Source: Alphaproteobacteria bacterium (GTDB lineage: Bacteria > Pseudomonadota > Alphaproteobacteria > Caulobacterales > Caulobacteraceae). From it: a DNA stretch of 64,000 nt. The position numbers and the translations under genes were made by a program. Where the stretch lies: NCBI GenBank assembly GCA_018821435.1, contig JAHJME010000040.1:62001-126000 (forward strand). The letters run 5' to 3'. Position 1 is the first letter of the stretch, and each line of letters opens with the position of its first letter. A model generated the notes under the pieces. It did no database searches. It saw only the letters and a program-made list of their open reading frames with translations, and was not told where the DNA came from. Shown here piece by piece: positions 18,706-26,245 of this stretch.

Positions 18706-19539
18706 GTGACGGATCGGCAGGCCTCAGGGACGAGCGGTGGAGCCGCGGTGACGAGCGGGCGGGGCGATGGCCCGTTCGTGATCGCCGTCGCGGTGTCTCT
18801 GTTCGCCTTCGCCCTGGTGAACACCTTCAGCGTCCTTGACGAGGTGAGGGGGACCGGGCGGCGGCTGGCGTTCTGGGAGCCGCTGGTCTGGGAGACCAGC
18901 AGCATCGTGGTGATCATGGCCATGCTGCCGATCATCCTGCGACTGGTCCGCCGGTTCTGGCCGCTGGATCCGCCGTGGCCGCGGACGGTGGCGATCCAGG
19001 CCGCCGGCCTCCTGGCCTTCGCGGTGATCCACATCACCGCCATGGGCGTCCTGCGCTGGGCGGTCTACGCGGTGCTGGGCGGGTACTACGCGCCGTTCTC
19101 GCCGCTGGGCGACTTCCTCTACGAGTTCCGCAAGGACGCGCTGGGCTACGCGGGCTTCGTCTTCCTCTATGTCCTCTGGCGGCGTCAGCCGTCGCAGCCT
19201 CAAGCCGAACCCAGCGCCGAACGGGGCGCGATCGAGGTCCGCGACGGGGCGGTGCGCCATTTCGTGCCTCTGGCCGAAGTGGCCTGGATCGAGGCGGCCG
19301 GGAACTATGTGGAGCTGCACCGGGGCCAGACGCCTATCCTGCACCGCGCGCCGCTGTCGCAGATGGAGCGCCAGCTCCAGGGCGCCGGCTTCATCCGCAT
19401 CCACCGCTCGCGCCTGGTCCGCCGCGACGCGATCGCCCAGGTGGAGTCCAAGCCGTCGGGCGACTATCTCGTGCGCTTGACCGATGGCCGTGAACTGGCT
19501 GGCTCGCGGCGCTACCGCCGACCTTTGCTGGAGCCGTGA
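18706..19539 (+). CDS. membrane-bound LytTR family transcriptional regulator
   Basis: The 277-residue protein has an N-terminal half with four hydrophobic segments (about 23-43, 64-84, 95-120 and 140-158) and a C-terminal LytTR DNA-binding domain (FVPLAEVAWIEAAGNYVELH ... FIRIHRSRLVRRDAI, about 180-272). It lacks a receiver domain, so the membrane part likely senses the signal directly. The start is GTG 18706 with GGAG upstream. It is 87 bp from the divergent acyltransferase gene, the likely target. Confidence 0.87.
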   Translation: MTDRQASGTSGGAAVTSGRGDGPFVIAVAVSLFAFALVNTFSVLDEVRGTGRRLAFWEPLVWETSSIVVIMAMLPIILRLVRRFWPLDPPWPRTVAIQAAGLLAFAVIHITAMGVLRWAVYAVLGGYYAPFSPLGDFLYEFRKDALGYAGFVFLYVLWRRQPSQPQAEPSAERGAIEVRDGAVRHFVPLAEVAWIEAAGNYVELHRGQTPILHRAPLSQMERQLQGAGFIRIHRSRLVRRDAIAQVESKPSGDYLVRLTDGRELAGSRRYRRPLLEP

Positions 19540-19547
19540 TCGGACGC

Positions 19548-19576
19548 TTGATCGGACCAATCCTTCCGACTAGAAA
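19548..19576 (+). promoter_or_regulatory. promoter of tRNA-His
   Basis: TTGATC, 17-bp spacer, TAGAAA, ending 15 bp before the tRNA. Confidence 0.5.
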
Positions 19577-19591
19577 GCGCCCTCGCGATGC

Positions 19592-19668
19592 GCCGCCCTA
19601 GCTCAGTTGGTTAGAGCGCTAGATTGTGGATCTAGAGGTCCTCCGTTCGATCCGGAGGGGCGGTACCA
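19592..19668 (+). tRNA. tRNA-His (anticodon GTG), lacking G-1
   Basis: A complete 77-nt tRNA with CCA encoded, anticodon loop TTGTGGA and stem CTAGA/TCTAG. The acceptor pairs G1 with T72; the base before G1 is C and the discriminator is A73. The usual extra G-1:C73 pair of bacterial tRNA-His is therefore absent, as is known for a group of alphaproteobacteria including Caulobacter. Confidence 0.95.
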
Positions 19669-19753
19669 TCGCCGGGAATTGAAGAGGGCCGGGGCATTCC
19701 CAGGCCTTTTTCGTTCCCGAAGCACGGCCAGCGGCGGCGATCCAGCCTCCGCT

Positions 19754-20764
19754 TCAGGACGCCCCAGGCGCCGCCGTGCTGGCGCGGACCACCAGGGTGT
19801 GCGGCAGCGTGACCTGCTCCAGGTCGGTCGACCGACCGGCGAAGATGTCGAGCAGCAGCCGCACCGCCTCGTGTCCGATCTGGTCCATAGGCTGGCCGAT
19901 GGTGGTCAGCGGCGGGTCGAGGTGGCGGGCGTAGCGGATGTCGTCGAAGCCAAGGATCGAGACGTCGTGCGGACAGCGCAGGCCCCGCTCGCGCAACGCC
20001 TCCAGCGCGCCCATCGCCATCTCGTCGCTGAAACAGAAGAGGGCGCTCGGCCGCGGGGCCTGGTCCAGGAGCGCCAGGGCCTGGGTCAGACCCGACTCGA
20101 TGGAGAAGTCTCCGGTCTCGACGCACAGGGCGCCGCCGTGGCCGCTGGCGCGCGCGGCCGTGCGCACGCCGGTCAGGCGGTCCCGGCTGATTGGACTGGC
20201 GAGCGGCCCGGTCAGCACGCCGATCCGGCTGTGGCCCAGGCCGTACAGGTGCTCCATGGCCTCGGCTGCGGCGCGTTCGTTGTCGATGTGGGCGCTGGAG
20301 ACGCCTAGCCCGGGACTGAACTCGCAGCCGTTCACGATCGGGGCGCGCGGTCCCATCGCGCGGACCATCTCGGCTAGGCTGTCGGGCAGCCGATGGCCCA
20401 GGAAGATCAGGCCGTCCGCCTCTTTCCGGCGCAGCATCTCGCCGTAACGCTCCTCCCGCTCGGCCTCGTGGCGCGTGTCGCCCAGCAGGACGGAATAGCC
20501 GGCCGCCTGGGCCGCCTGTTCGACGCCGCGGATGACCTGCGAGAAGAATGGGTTGGAGATGTCCGGCACGGTGACCAGGATCTTCTCGGTCTTGAGCGTG
20601 CGCAGCATCTTGGCCGCCTGGTTCGGCGCGTAGCCCAGCGCCGTCACCGCGGTCATCACCTTCTGCCGCGTGTTCTCGGCGACCAGTTCCGGCGCGCTCA
20701 ACACCCGCGACACCGTCGCGGTGGAGACCCCGGCGCTGCGGGCGACATCCTGAATCGTGGCCAT
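19754..20764 (-). CDS. LacI family transcriptional regulator
   Basis: The 336-residue regulator has an N-terminal LacI helix-turn-helix (ATIQDVARSAGVSTATVSRVLS, residues 2-23), the hinge helix region QAAKMLRTLKT, and a periplasmic-binding-protein-like sensor domain (ILVTVPDISNPFFSQVIRGVE to the C-terminus). Family members usually repress until a sugar binds. I use ATG 20764; GTG 20773 is also possible. A 14-bp palindrome (20863-20876) between it and the divergent transporter gene is its probable operator, and two further copies mark the neighbouring promoters. Confidence 0.92.
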   Translation of the reverse strand: MATIQDVARSAGVSTATVSRVLSAPELVAENTRQKVMTAVTALGYAPNQAAKMLRTLKTEKILVTVPDISNPFFSQVIRGVEQAAQAAGYSVLLGDTRHEAEREERYGEMLRRKEADGLIFLGHRLPDSLAEMVRAMGPRAPIVNGCEFSPGLGVSSAHIDNERAAAEAMEHLYGLGHSRIGVLTGPLASPISRDRLTGVRTAARASGHGGALCVETGDFSIESGLTQALALLDQAPRPSALFCFSDEMAMGALEALRERGLRCPHDVSILGFDDIRYARHLDPPLTTIGQPMDQIGHEAVRLLLDIFAGRSTDLEQVTLPHTLVVRASTAAPGAS

Positions 20765-20862
20765 GGCCGACACTGGCGACCTGACCCCGCCAATTCAAGG
20801 CATTGCCCACCCATCACGCGCCGGGTTGCGCGGTTGCCTGTGGCAAACGGCTTTGCTATCCC

Positions 20863-20876
20863 TGAAATCGATTACA
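20863..20876. promoter_or_regulatory. LacI-type operator 1
   Basis: TGAAATCGATTACA, a near-palindrome centred on CG as usual for LacI-family sites. It lies between the LacI gene and the MFS transporter gene. Its reverse complement is identical to operator 2 (26165-26178) and similar to operator 3 (32424-32437). Confidence 0.75.
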
Positions 20877-20937
20877 TCAAGCGGACGCGGCCGATCCCAA
20901 GAGCCCCGCCGCCAGTCTGCCCGGGAGGGGCCAAGGC

Positions 20938-22152
20938 ATGACGGCGCAGGCGCGGCTGTTCCTGATGATGGTGCTCCAGCTCGCCGTCTGGGGCGCGTGG
21001 GCGCCCAAGTTGTTCCCGTACATGGGCATGTTGGGCTTCGCGCCGTGGCAGCAGTCGCTGGTCGGCAGTTCGTGGGGCTTCGCGGCCCTGGCCGGCATCT
21101 TCTTCTCCAACCAGTTCGCGGACAGGAACTTTGCCGCCGAGCGGTTCATGGCGGTCAGCCATCTGATCGGCGGCCTGGCCTTGGTGGGTTGTGCGTTCAC
21201 GACCAGCTTCTGGCCGTTCTTCGCCTGCTACCTGGCCTTCAGCTTCCTCTATGTGCCGACGCTCTCGGTCTCCAACTCGATCGCCTTCGCCAACCTGCGC
21301 GACCCGGCCAAGGATTTCGGCGCGGTGCGGATGGGCGGCACTATCGGCTGGATGCTGGTGAGCTGGCCCTTCATCTTCCTGCTGGGCGCCCATTCCGGGC
21401 CGGAACAGGTGCGCTGGATCTTCCTGGTCTCGGCGATCGTTTCGTTCGCCCTGGCGGCCTACAGCCTGACGCTGCCCCACACCCCTCCCAGGCGCGACGC
21501 CGCCGCCGCCGACCCCCTGGCCTGGCGCGAGGCGATCAAGCTGCTGCGCGTGCCGTTCGTCGCCGTGCTGTTCCTGGTCACCTTCATCGATAGCGTGATC
21601 CACAACGGCTACTTCGTGATGGCCGACGCCTTCCTGACGGATCGCGTGGGGATCGCCGGCAACCTCAGCATGGTGGTGTTGAGCCTGGGCCAGCTGGCCG
21701 AGATCGTGACCATGTTCGTCCTGGGCGGCGTGCTGATCCGGCTGGGCTGGAAGGCCACGATGATCATCGGCATCCTGGGCCACGCCGCGCGGTTCGCCGT
21801 GTTCGCCTTCGCCGCCGACAGCATCCCGACGATCATCGCGGTCCAGCTGCTACACGGCGTTTGCTACGCCTTCTTCTTCGCCACCGTGTATATCTTCGTG
21901 GACGCTGCGTTCCCGAAGGACGTCCGCTCCAGCGCCCAGGGCCTCTTCAACCTGCTCATCCTGGGCGTGGGCAATGTGGTGGCCAGCTTCCTGTTCCCGG
22001 CCCTGATGGGGCGGATGAAGACCGCCGCCGGCGCGGTCGATTACCAGACCCTCTTTATGGTCCCGACGGGCATGGCGCTGGTCGCCGTGCTGCTGCTGGC
22101 CGTGTTCTTCCGACCGCCGACCCGAGCGCCCGAAACCGTGGCCGTTGCATGA
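20938..22152 (+). CDS. MFS transporter, nucleoside:H+ symporter (NupG)-like
   Basis: The 404-residue protein has about 12 hydrophobic helices. The NupG/YegT-like pattern is visible at the N-terminus (LQLAVWGAWAPKLFPYMG) and in FGAVRMGGTIGWML. Members of this branch often sit in glycoside utilisation clusters with DUF1080 and Gfo/Idh proteins, so the cargo is probably a sugar or keto-sugar rather than a nucleoside; this is inference from neighbours. First gene of a four-gene operon, downstream of operator 1. Its end overlaps the frame of the next gene's upstream region but not its chosen start. Confidence 0.88.
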   Translation: MTAQARLFLMMVLQLAVWGAWAPKLFPYMGMLGFAPWQQSLVGSSWGFAALAGIFFSNQFADRNFAAERFMAVSHLIGGLALVGCAFTTSFWPFFACYLAFSFLYVPTLSVSNSIAFANLRDPAKDFGAVRMGGTIGWMLVSWPFIFLLGAHSGPEQVRWIFLVSAIVSFALAAYSLTLPHTPPRRDAAAADPLAWREAIKLLRVPFVAVLFLVTFIDSVIHNGYFVMADAFLTDRVGIAGNLSMVVLSLGQLAEIVTMFVLGGVLIRLGWKATMIIGILGHAARFAVFAFAADSIPTIIAVQLLHGVCYAFFFATVYIFVDAAFPKDVRSSAQGLFNLLILGVGNVVASFLFPALMGRMKTAAGAVDYQTLFMVPTGMALVAVLLLAVFFRPPTRAPETVAVA

Positions 22153-22177
22153 GCCCCGCAAACCTAGGAGACGCCCC

Positions 22178-23131
22178 TTGCGCCAGACCTCGCTTCACCT
22201 CGACCGGCGCGCCTTCCTGGCGGCGGGCGTCGCAGCCATGACCGCGGGCGGCGCCTCCGCCGCGGCGCAACCGTTCTTCAAGCGGCACGGCCTGCCCATC
22301 GGCATCCAGCTCTACACCCTGGGTCCGGACGCGGCGAAGGACCTGGACGGGACCCTGAAGGCCGTGGGCGGCATGGGCTACAAGTCGGTGGAGTTGGCCG
22401 GCCTGCTGGGCCGCACGCCCGCGCAGATGAAAGCGTCACTGGATGCGGCCGGCCTGGTCTGCACCAGTGCTCACATCCAGGGGCGCGGCCCCGGCAGCTT
22501 CAGCGACGACTTGGCGAAGCTGGCCGAAGGCCTGACGACGATCGGCGTGAAATCGGCCGTAATGCCCAGCCCGCTGGTGCCCGAGCGGCTGGACCAGCGT
22601 CCCGCCGCCAGCGAGAGCGTCGGCGACTGGTTCCGCCGCGTGCTGGGCCAGATGACCGCCGACGACTGGAAGATGAACGCCGACTTCCTGAACGAGAAGG
22701 CCACTGTCCTGGCGAAGTCGGGGATCAAGGTCGGCTATCACAACCACAATTTCGAGTTCATGCCGCTGGGCGACACGACCGGCCTGGAAATCATGATCCA
22801 GCGTACCGATCCGAAGCTGGTGACGTTCGAGCTGGACGTGGGCTGGGTGGCCGCCGCGGGCGTCGACCCGGCGAAGTTCTTCGCCAAGCACAAGGGCCGC
22901 TTCGCGCTGATGCACGTGAAGGACATCAAGGCCGACACGCAGCCGAACTTCGCGCTGAAGATGGACCCCACCGAGATCGGCTCCGGCACGCTGCCCTGGA
23001 AGACCCTGCTGCCGGCCGCCTACGCCGCCGGTGTGCGCGGCTTTTACGTCGAGCAGGAGCCGCCGTTCGCGCGTCCCCGCATCGAGGCGGCCAAGATCAG
23101 CTACGACTACCTGGCCGGCGTCACGGCGTGA
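22178..23131 (+). CDS. Tat-exported sugar phosphate isomerase/epimerase-like TIM barrel protein
   Basis: The 317-residue protein opens with a twin-arginine signal (DRRAFLAAGVAAMTAGGASA, residues 9-28) followed by an AP-endonuclease-2-type TIM barrel (GIQLYTLGPDAAKDLDGTL, VGYHNHNFEF, FELDVGWVAAAG, MHVKDI). His and Glu residues at strand ends fit a divalent-metal isomerase. The signal places it in the periplasm, unlike the related protein at 24273. The start is TTG 22178 because AGGAG precedes it by 7 nt. It overlaps the next gene by 4 bp. Confidence 0.87.
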   Translation: MRQTSLHLDRRAFLAAGVAAMTAGGASAAAQPFFKRHGLPIGIQLYTLGPDAAKDLDGTLKAVGGMGYKSVELAGLLGRTPAQMKASLDAAGLVCTSAHIQGRGPGSFSDDLAKLAEGLTTIGVKSAVMPSPLVPERLDQRPAASESVGDWFRRVLGQMTADDWKMNADFLNEKATVLAKSGIKVGYHNHNFEFMPLGDTTGLEIMIQRTDPKLVTFELDVGWVAAAGVDPAKFFAKHKGRFALMHVKDIKADTQPNFALKMDPTEIGSGTLPWKTLLPAAYAAGVRGFYVEQEPPFARPRIEAAKISYDYLAGVTA

Positions 23132-24276
23132 CGGCGCGCGGGCCCATCCGGCTGGCCATGGTGGGCGGCGGTCCGGGCTCGTTCATCGGGCCGGTGCACA
23201 GGATGGCCGCCGAGCTGGACGGGCGCATGCGCCTGGTCGCCGGGGCCTTCAGCCGTGACCCCGCCAAGAACGCTCAGGCCGCACAGGCTTGGGGCGTGTC
23301 GGCCGATCGGGCCTATGGCGACTATCACGCCATGATCGCGGATGAGGCGGCGCGGGCGGACGGCGCGGAACTGGTGGCGGTGGTGACGCCCAATCACCTG
23401 CACTTCGACGTCTCGGCGGTGGCGCTCAGGGCCGGGCTGCATGTCATGAGCGACAAGCCCGCGACCCTAGACCTGGCGCAGGCCAGCGCGCTCGCCGACA
23501 TCGTCGCTGCCTCGGGCCGGCTCTACGGCCTGACACACGTCTATACCGGCTATCCGATGGTCCGAGAGGCGCGCGAGATCGTGCGCCGCGGCGACCTGGG
23601 CGCCGTGCGCAAGATCGTCGTGGAGTACGCCCAGGGCTGGCTCTCGCGGCCCATCGAACAGGCCGGTGACAAGCAGGCGGGCTGGCGCGCCGACCCTGCC
23701 CAGTCCGGCGTCGGGGGCTGCATCGGCGATATCGGGGTCCACGCGTTCAACATCGCCGAGTTCGTCGGCGGCGCGCGAGTCGAGCGCCTTTCCGCCGATG
23801 TCTCCACCGTCGTGGCGGGCCGCGTTCTGGACGACGACTGCAATGTGTTGCTTCGGTTCGAGGGCGGCGCGCGCGGGGTGCTGGTCGCCTCGCAGATCTC
23901 AGCCGGCGCCCGCAACGGACTGAAACTCCAGGTCTATGGCGAGAAGGGCGGGCTCACCTGGCGCCACGAGCGCCACACCGAGCTGACGGTCGACTGGCTG
24001 GATGCGCCGACCCAGGTGCTGCACGCGGGCTCGCCCTATCTGAGCGCGCCGGCCCGAGTCGCCAGCCGAATTCCCACCGGACACCCCGAGGGCTTCATCG
24101 AGGCCTTCGCCAATCTCTATCGCGACATGGCCGACGCCATCGCCGAGGGCCGGGCCGACGCCGGGCTGGTCCCTGACATCGCCGACGGCGTGCGCGGCAT
24201 GGCCTTCGTCGAGACCGCCGTGGCCGCCAGCCGCGCGGGCGACGGCTGGGTCGCGCTGCCAAGGAGCCCGACATGA
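23128..24276 (+). CDS. Gfo/Idh/MocA family oxidoreductase
   Basis: The 382-residue NAD(P)-dependent enzyme has the N-terminal dinucleotide motif MVGGGPGSFIGPVHRMAA, VTPNHLHFDVS, and DKPATLDL in place of the usual EKP signature, with Lys as the probable catalytic residue. It has no signal peptide, so it is cytosolic. In related clusters such proteins oxidise or reduce the C3 position of sugars; here it may reduce an imported 3-keto sugar. GTG 23128 overlaps the preceding stop (GTGA), and its end overlaps the next start (ATGA). Confidence 0.92.
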   Translation: MTARGPIRLAMVGGGPGSFIGPVHRMAAELDGRMRLVAGAFSRDPAKNAQAAQAWGVSADRAYGDYHAMIADEAARADGAELVAVVTPNHLHFDVSAVALRAGLHVMSDKPATLDLAQASALADIVAASGRLYGLTHVYTGYPMVREAREIVRRGDLGAVRKIVVEYAQGWLSRPIEQAGDKQAGWRADPAQSGVGGCIGDIGVHAFNIAEFVGGARVERLSADVSTVVAGRVLDDDCNVLLRFEGGARGVLVASQISAGARNGLKLQVYGEKGGLTWRHERHTELTVDWLDAPTQVLHAGSPYLSAPARVASRIPTGHPEGFIEAFANLYRDMADAIAEGRADAGLVPDIADGVRGMAFVETAVAASRAGDGWVALPRSPT

Positions 24277-25328
24277 AGACTCTCAAGGGCCCCGGCATCT
24301 TCCTGGCCCAGTTCATCGGCGCCGAGGCGCCCTTCAACCGGCTCGACACCATCGCCGAATGGGCCGCGGGCCTGGGCTATGTGGGCGTGCAGATGCCGAC
24401 CGGCGGCGCCGACTCGGTCTTTGATCTGGAGCGGGCCGCCGAGAGCCAGGATTACTGCGACGAGATCGCCGGGATGCTGGCGACCCACGGCCTGCAGATC
24501 ACCGAACTCTCGACCCACCTTCAGGGCCAGCTCGTTGCGGTACATCCTGCCTACGACGAGTTGTTCGACGGCTTCGCGCCCAAGGCGCTGCGCGGCAAGC
24601 CGAAGGAACGCCAGGAATGGGCCGTCGGCCAAGTGAAGCTGGCGGCCAAGGCCAGCCGGCGCCTGGGCCTAGCGGCGCACGCGACCTTCTCCGGCGCGCT
24701 GGCCTGGCCCTATTTCTATCCATGGCCCCAGCGGCCGGCGGGGCTGATCGAGGAGGCGTTTGCCGAGCTCGGTCGCCGCTGGAAACCGATCCTGGACACC
24801 TTCGAGGACGAGGGGGTCGATGCCTGTTTCGAAATCCATCCGGGTGAAGACCTGCACGACGGCGCGACGTTCGAGCGGTTCCTGGACGAGGTGGGCGGGC
24901 ACGCGCGGGCCAACATCCTCTACGACCCCAGCCACTTCGTGCTGCAGCAGCTGGACTACCTGGATTTCATCGACCGCTATCACAGCCGCATCCGCGCCTT
25001 CCATGTGAAGGACGCCGAGTTCCGGCCCAACGGACGCTCAGGCGTCTATGGCGGCTACCAAGGCTGGGTCGACCGGCCCGGCCGCTTCCGCTCGCTGGGC
25101 GACGGGCAGGTCGACTTCAAAGCGATCTTCTCGAAGCTGGCGGCCTACGACTATCCGGGCTGGGCGGTGCTGGAGTGGGAGTGCGCGCTGAAGCATCCCG
25201 AGGACGGCGCCCGCGAAGGCGCGCCGTTCATCCGTGACCACATCATCCGGGTGACGCCCCACGCGTTCGATGACTTCGCGGGATCGGGCGTCGACCCCGC
25301 CGCCAATCGCCGGCTGCTGGGGCTCTGA
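24273..25328 (+). CDS. cytosolic sugar phosphate isomerase/epimerase family protein
   Basis: The 351-residue TIM-barrel protein lacks an export signal. Metal-site strands are visible: ACFEIHPGEDLHDG, ILYDPSHFVLQQLDY, IRAFHVKDAEF and AVLEWECALKHPEDGA. Related proteins isomerise or cleave keto-sugars. It is the last gene of the operon and ends 1 bp from the convergent DUF1080 gene. Confidence 0.9.
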   Translation: MKTLKGPGIFLAQFIGAEAPFNRLDTIAEWAAGLGYVGVQMPTGGADSVFDLERAAESQDYCDEIAGMLATHGLQITELSTHLQGQLVAVHPAYDELFDGFAPKALRGKPKERQEWAVGQVKLAAKASRRLGLAAHATFSGALAWPYFYPWPQRPAGLIEEAFAELGRRWKPILDTFEDEGVDACFEIHPGEDLHDGATFERFLDEVGGHARANILYDPSHFVLQQLDYLDFIDRYHSRIRAFHVKDAEFRPNGRSGVYGGYQGWVDRPGRFRSLGDGQVDFKAIFSKLAAYDYPGWAVLEWECALKHPEDGAREGAPFIRDHIIRVTPHAFDDFAGSGVDPAANRRLLGL

Positions 25329-25329
25329 C

Positions 25330-26130
25330 CTACTTCAACGTCTGGATCTGGATGTCCTTGAATTCGATGGGGTGGCCTTCGCTCTGCAGGGCAATGTAGC
25401 CCTCCGTCACAGGCAGCACGCCGCCGCGGTCGGCGATCAGGCGGCGAGCGTCAAGCGGCGCCATCGGGTCCTTGGGGTCGAGTTCAATGTCGGCGTAGCG
25501 GAAGACCACCGCGCCGTTGATCCTCTCGGTCACCTGGCCGTTCGGCAGCACCTCCAGCTCAAGCTTCGTCCACGTCCCGTTGGGAATGGTCGGGCCCGTC
25601 GAGGTGGTGCAGTGCTCAGCCTGTCGTTTGCCGTCTATGGTGATGCTCAGACCCGGCGTGCAGACCGAGCCCGTCGGCCGTGGGCCGGGGCCGTCGGCGC
25701 CCAGGATCTGGAACTCCACCGACACCGGGAACGGCTGGTTCAGCCCCATGCTCTCCGGGCTCTGACTGTGGAACATCACCCCGCTGTTGCCGCGCGCCCA
25801 GGCGGGCGTGTCGGGCAGGGGCGGCTCAAGCACGCGGTAGCTCAGCTTCAGGCGATAGGCCTTGAACGAGGTCTTGTAGAACAGGTGGCCGAACTGGGCC
25901 GCGAACTTGTCGTAGCCGGCGTACGAGACCTGGATCGCCCCGTCCTTGACGATGAAGGTGTCATGCCAGTTCTCGCCCAGCGGATGGCGCGCGATCTTGG
26001 CGGTCCAGCCGTCCAGCGTCTTGCCGTCGAAGATCGGCCGCCAGGGGCCCGCCTTCTGCGCCAGCGCCTGCGCCGGCAATGCGACGCACGCCAGGACGGC
26101 CGCCGCGATCCTCCACGATTTCCCCACCAT
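25330..26130 (-). CDS. exported DUF1080 protein (3-keto-glycoside hydrolase family)
   Basis: The 266-residue protein has a Sec signal peptide (residues 1-25, ending AQALAQ) and a jelly-roll DUF1080 domain (WRPIFDGKTLDGWTAKI, NSGVMFHSQSPES, VEFQILGADG, GYIALQSEGHPIEFKDIQI). Members of this family have been shown to hydrolyse 3-keto-glycosides and disaccharides after C3 oxidation. It is periplasmic and divergent from the GMC oxidoreductase at 26246 across operator 2, so the two are probably induced together. It has a longer insert than the second DUF1080 protein at 29387 (266 vs 226 residues). Confidence 0.9.
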   Translation of the reverse strand: MVGKSWRIAAAVLACVALPAQALAQKAGPWRPIFDGKTLDGWTAKIARHPLGENWHDTFIVKDGAIQVSYAGYDKFAAQFGHLFYKTSFKAYRLKLSYRVLEPPLPDTPAWARGNSGVMFHSQSPESMGLNQPFPVSVEFQILGADGPGPRPTGSVCTPGLSITIDGKRQAEHCTTSTGPTIPNGTWTKLELEVLPNGQVTERINGAVVFRYADIELDPKDPMAPLDARRLIADRGGVLPVTEGYIALQSEGHPIEFKDIQIQTLK

Positions 26131-26164
26131 GAACGCCTCCCATATCGTCGTTGTTGGCTTGCAG

Positions 26165-26178
26165 TGTAATCGATTTCA
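26165..26178. promoter_or_regulatory. LacI-type operator 2
   Basis: TGTAATCGATTTCA, exactly the reverse complement of operator 1, in the 115-bp divergent promoter region between the DUF1080 gene and the first GMC oxidoreductase gene. Confidence 0.75.
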
Positions 26179-26245
26179 TGGAACCTAGAAGCCAACGAAT
26201 GCAGCCGACGGATCGCTCCGGATCAGGCCGCTGAAGGGGAGGGAT

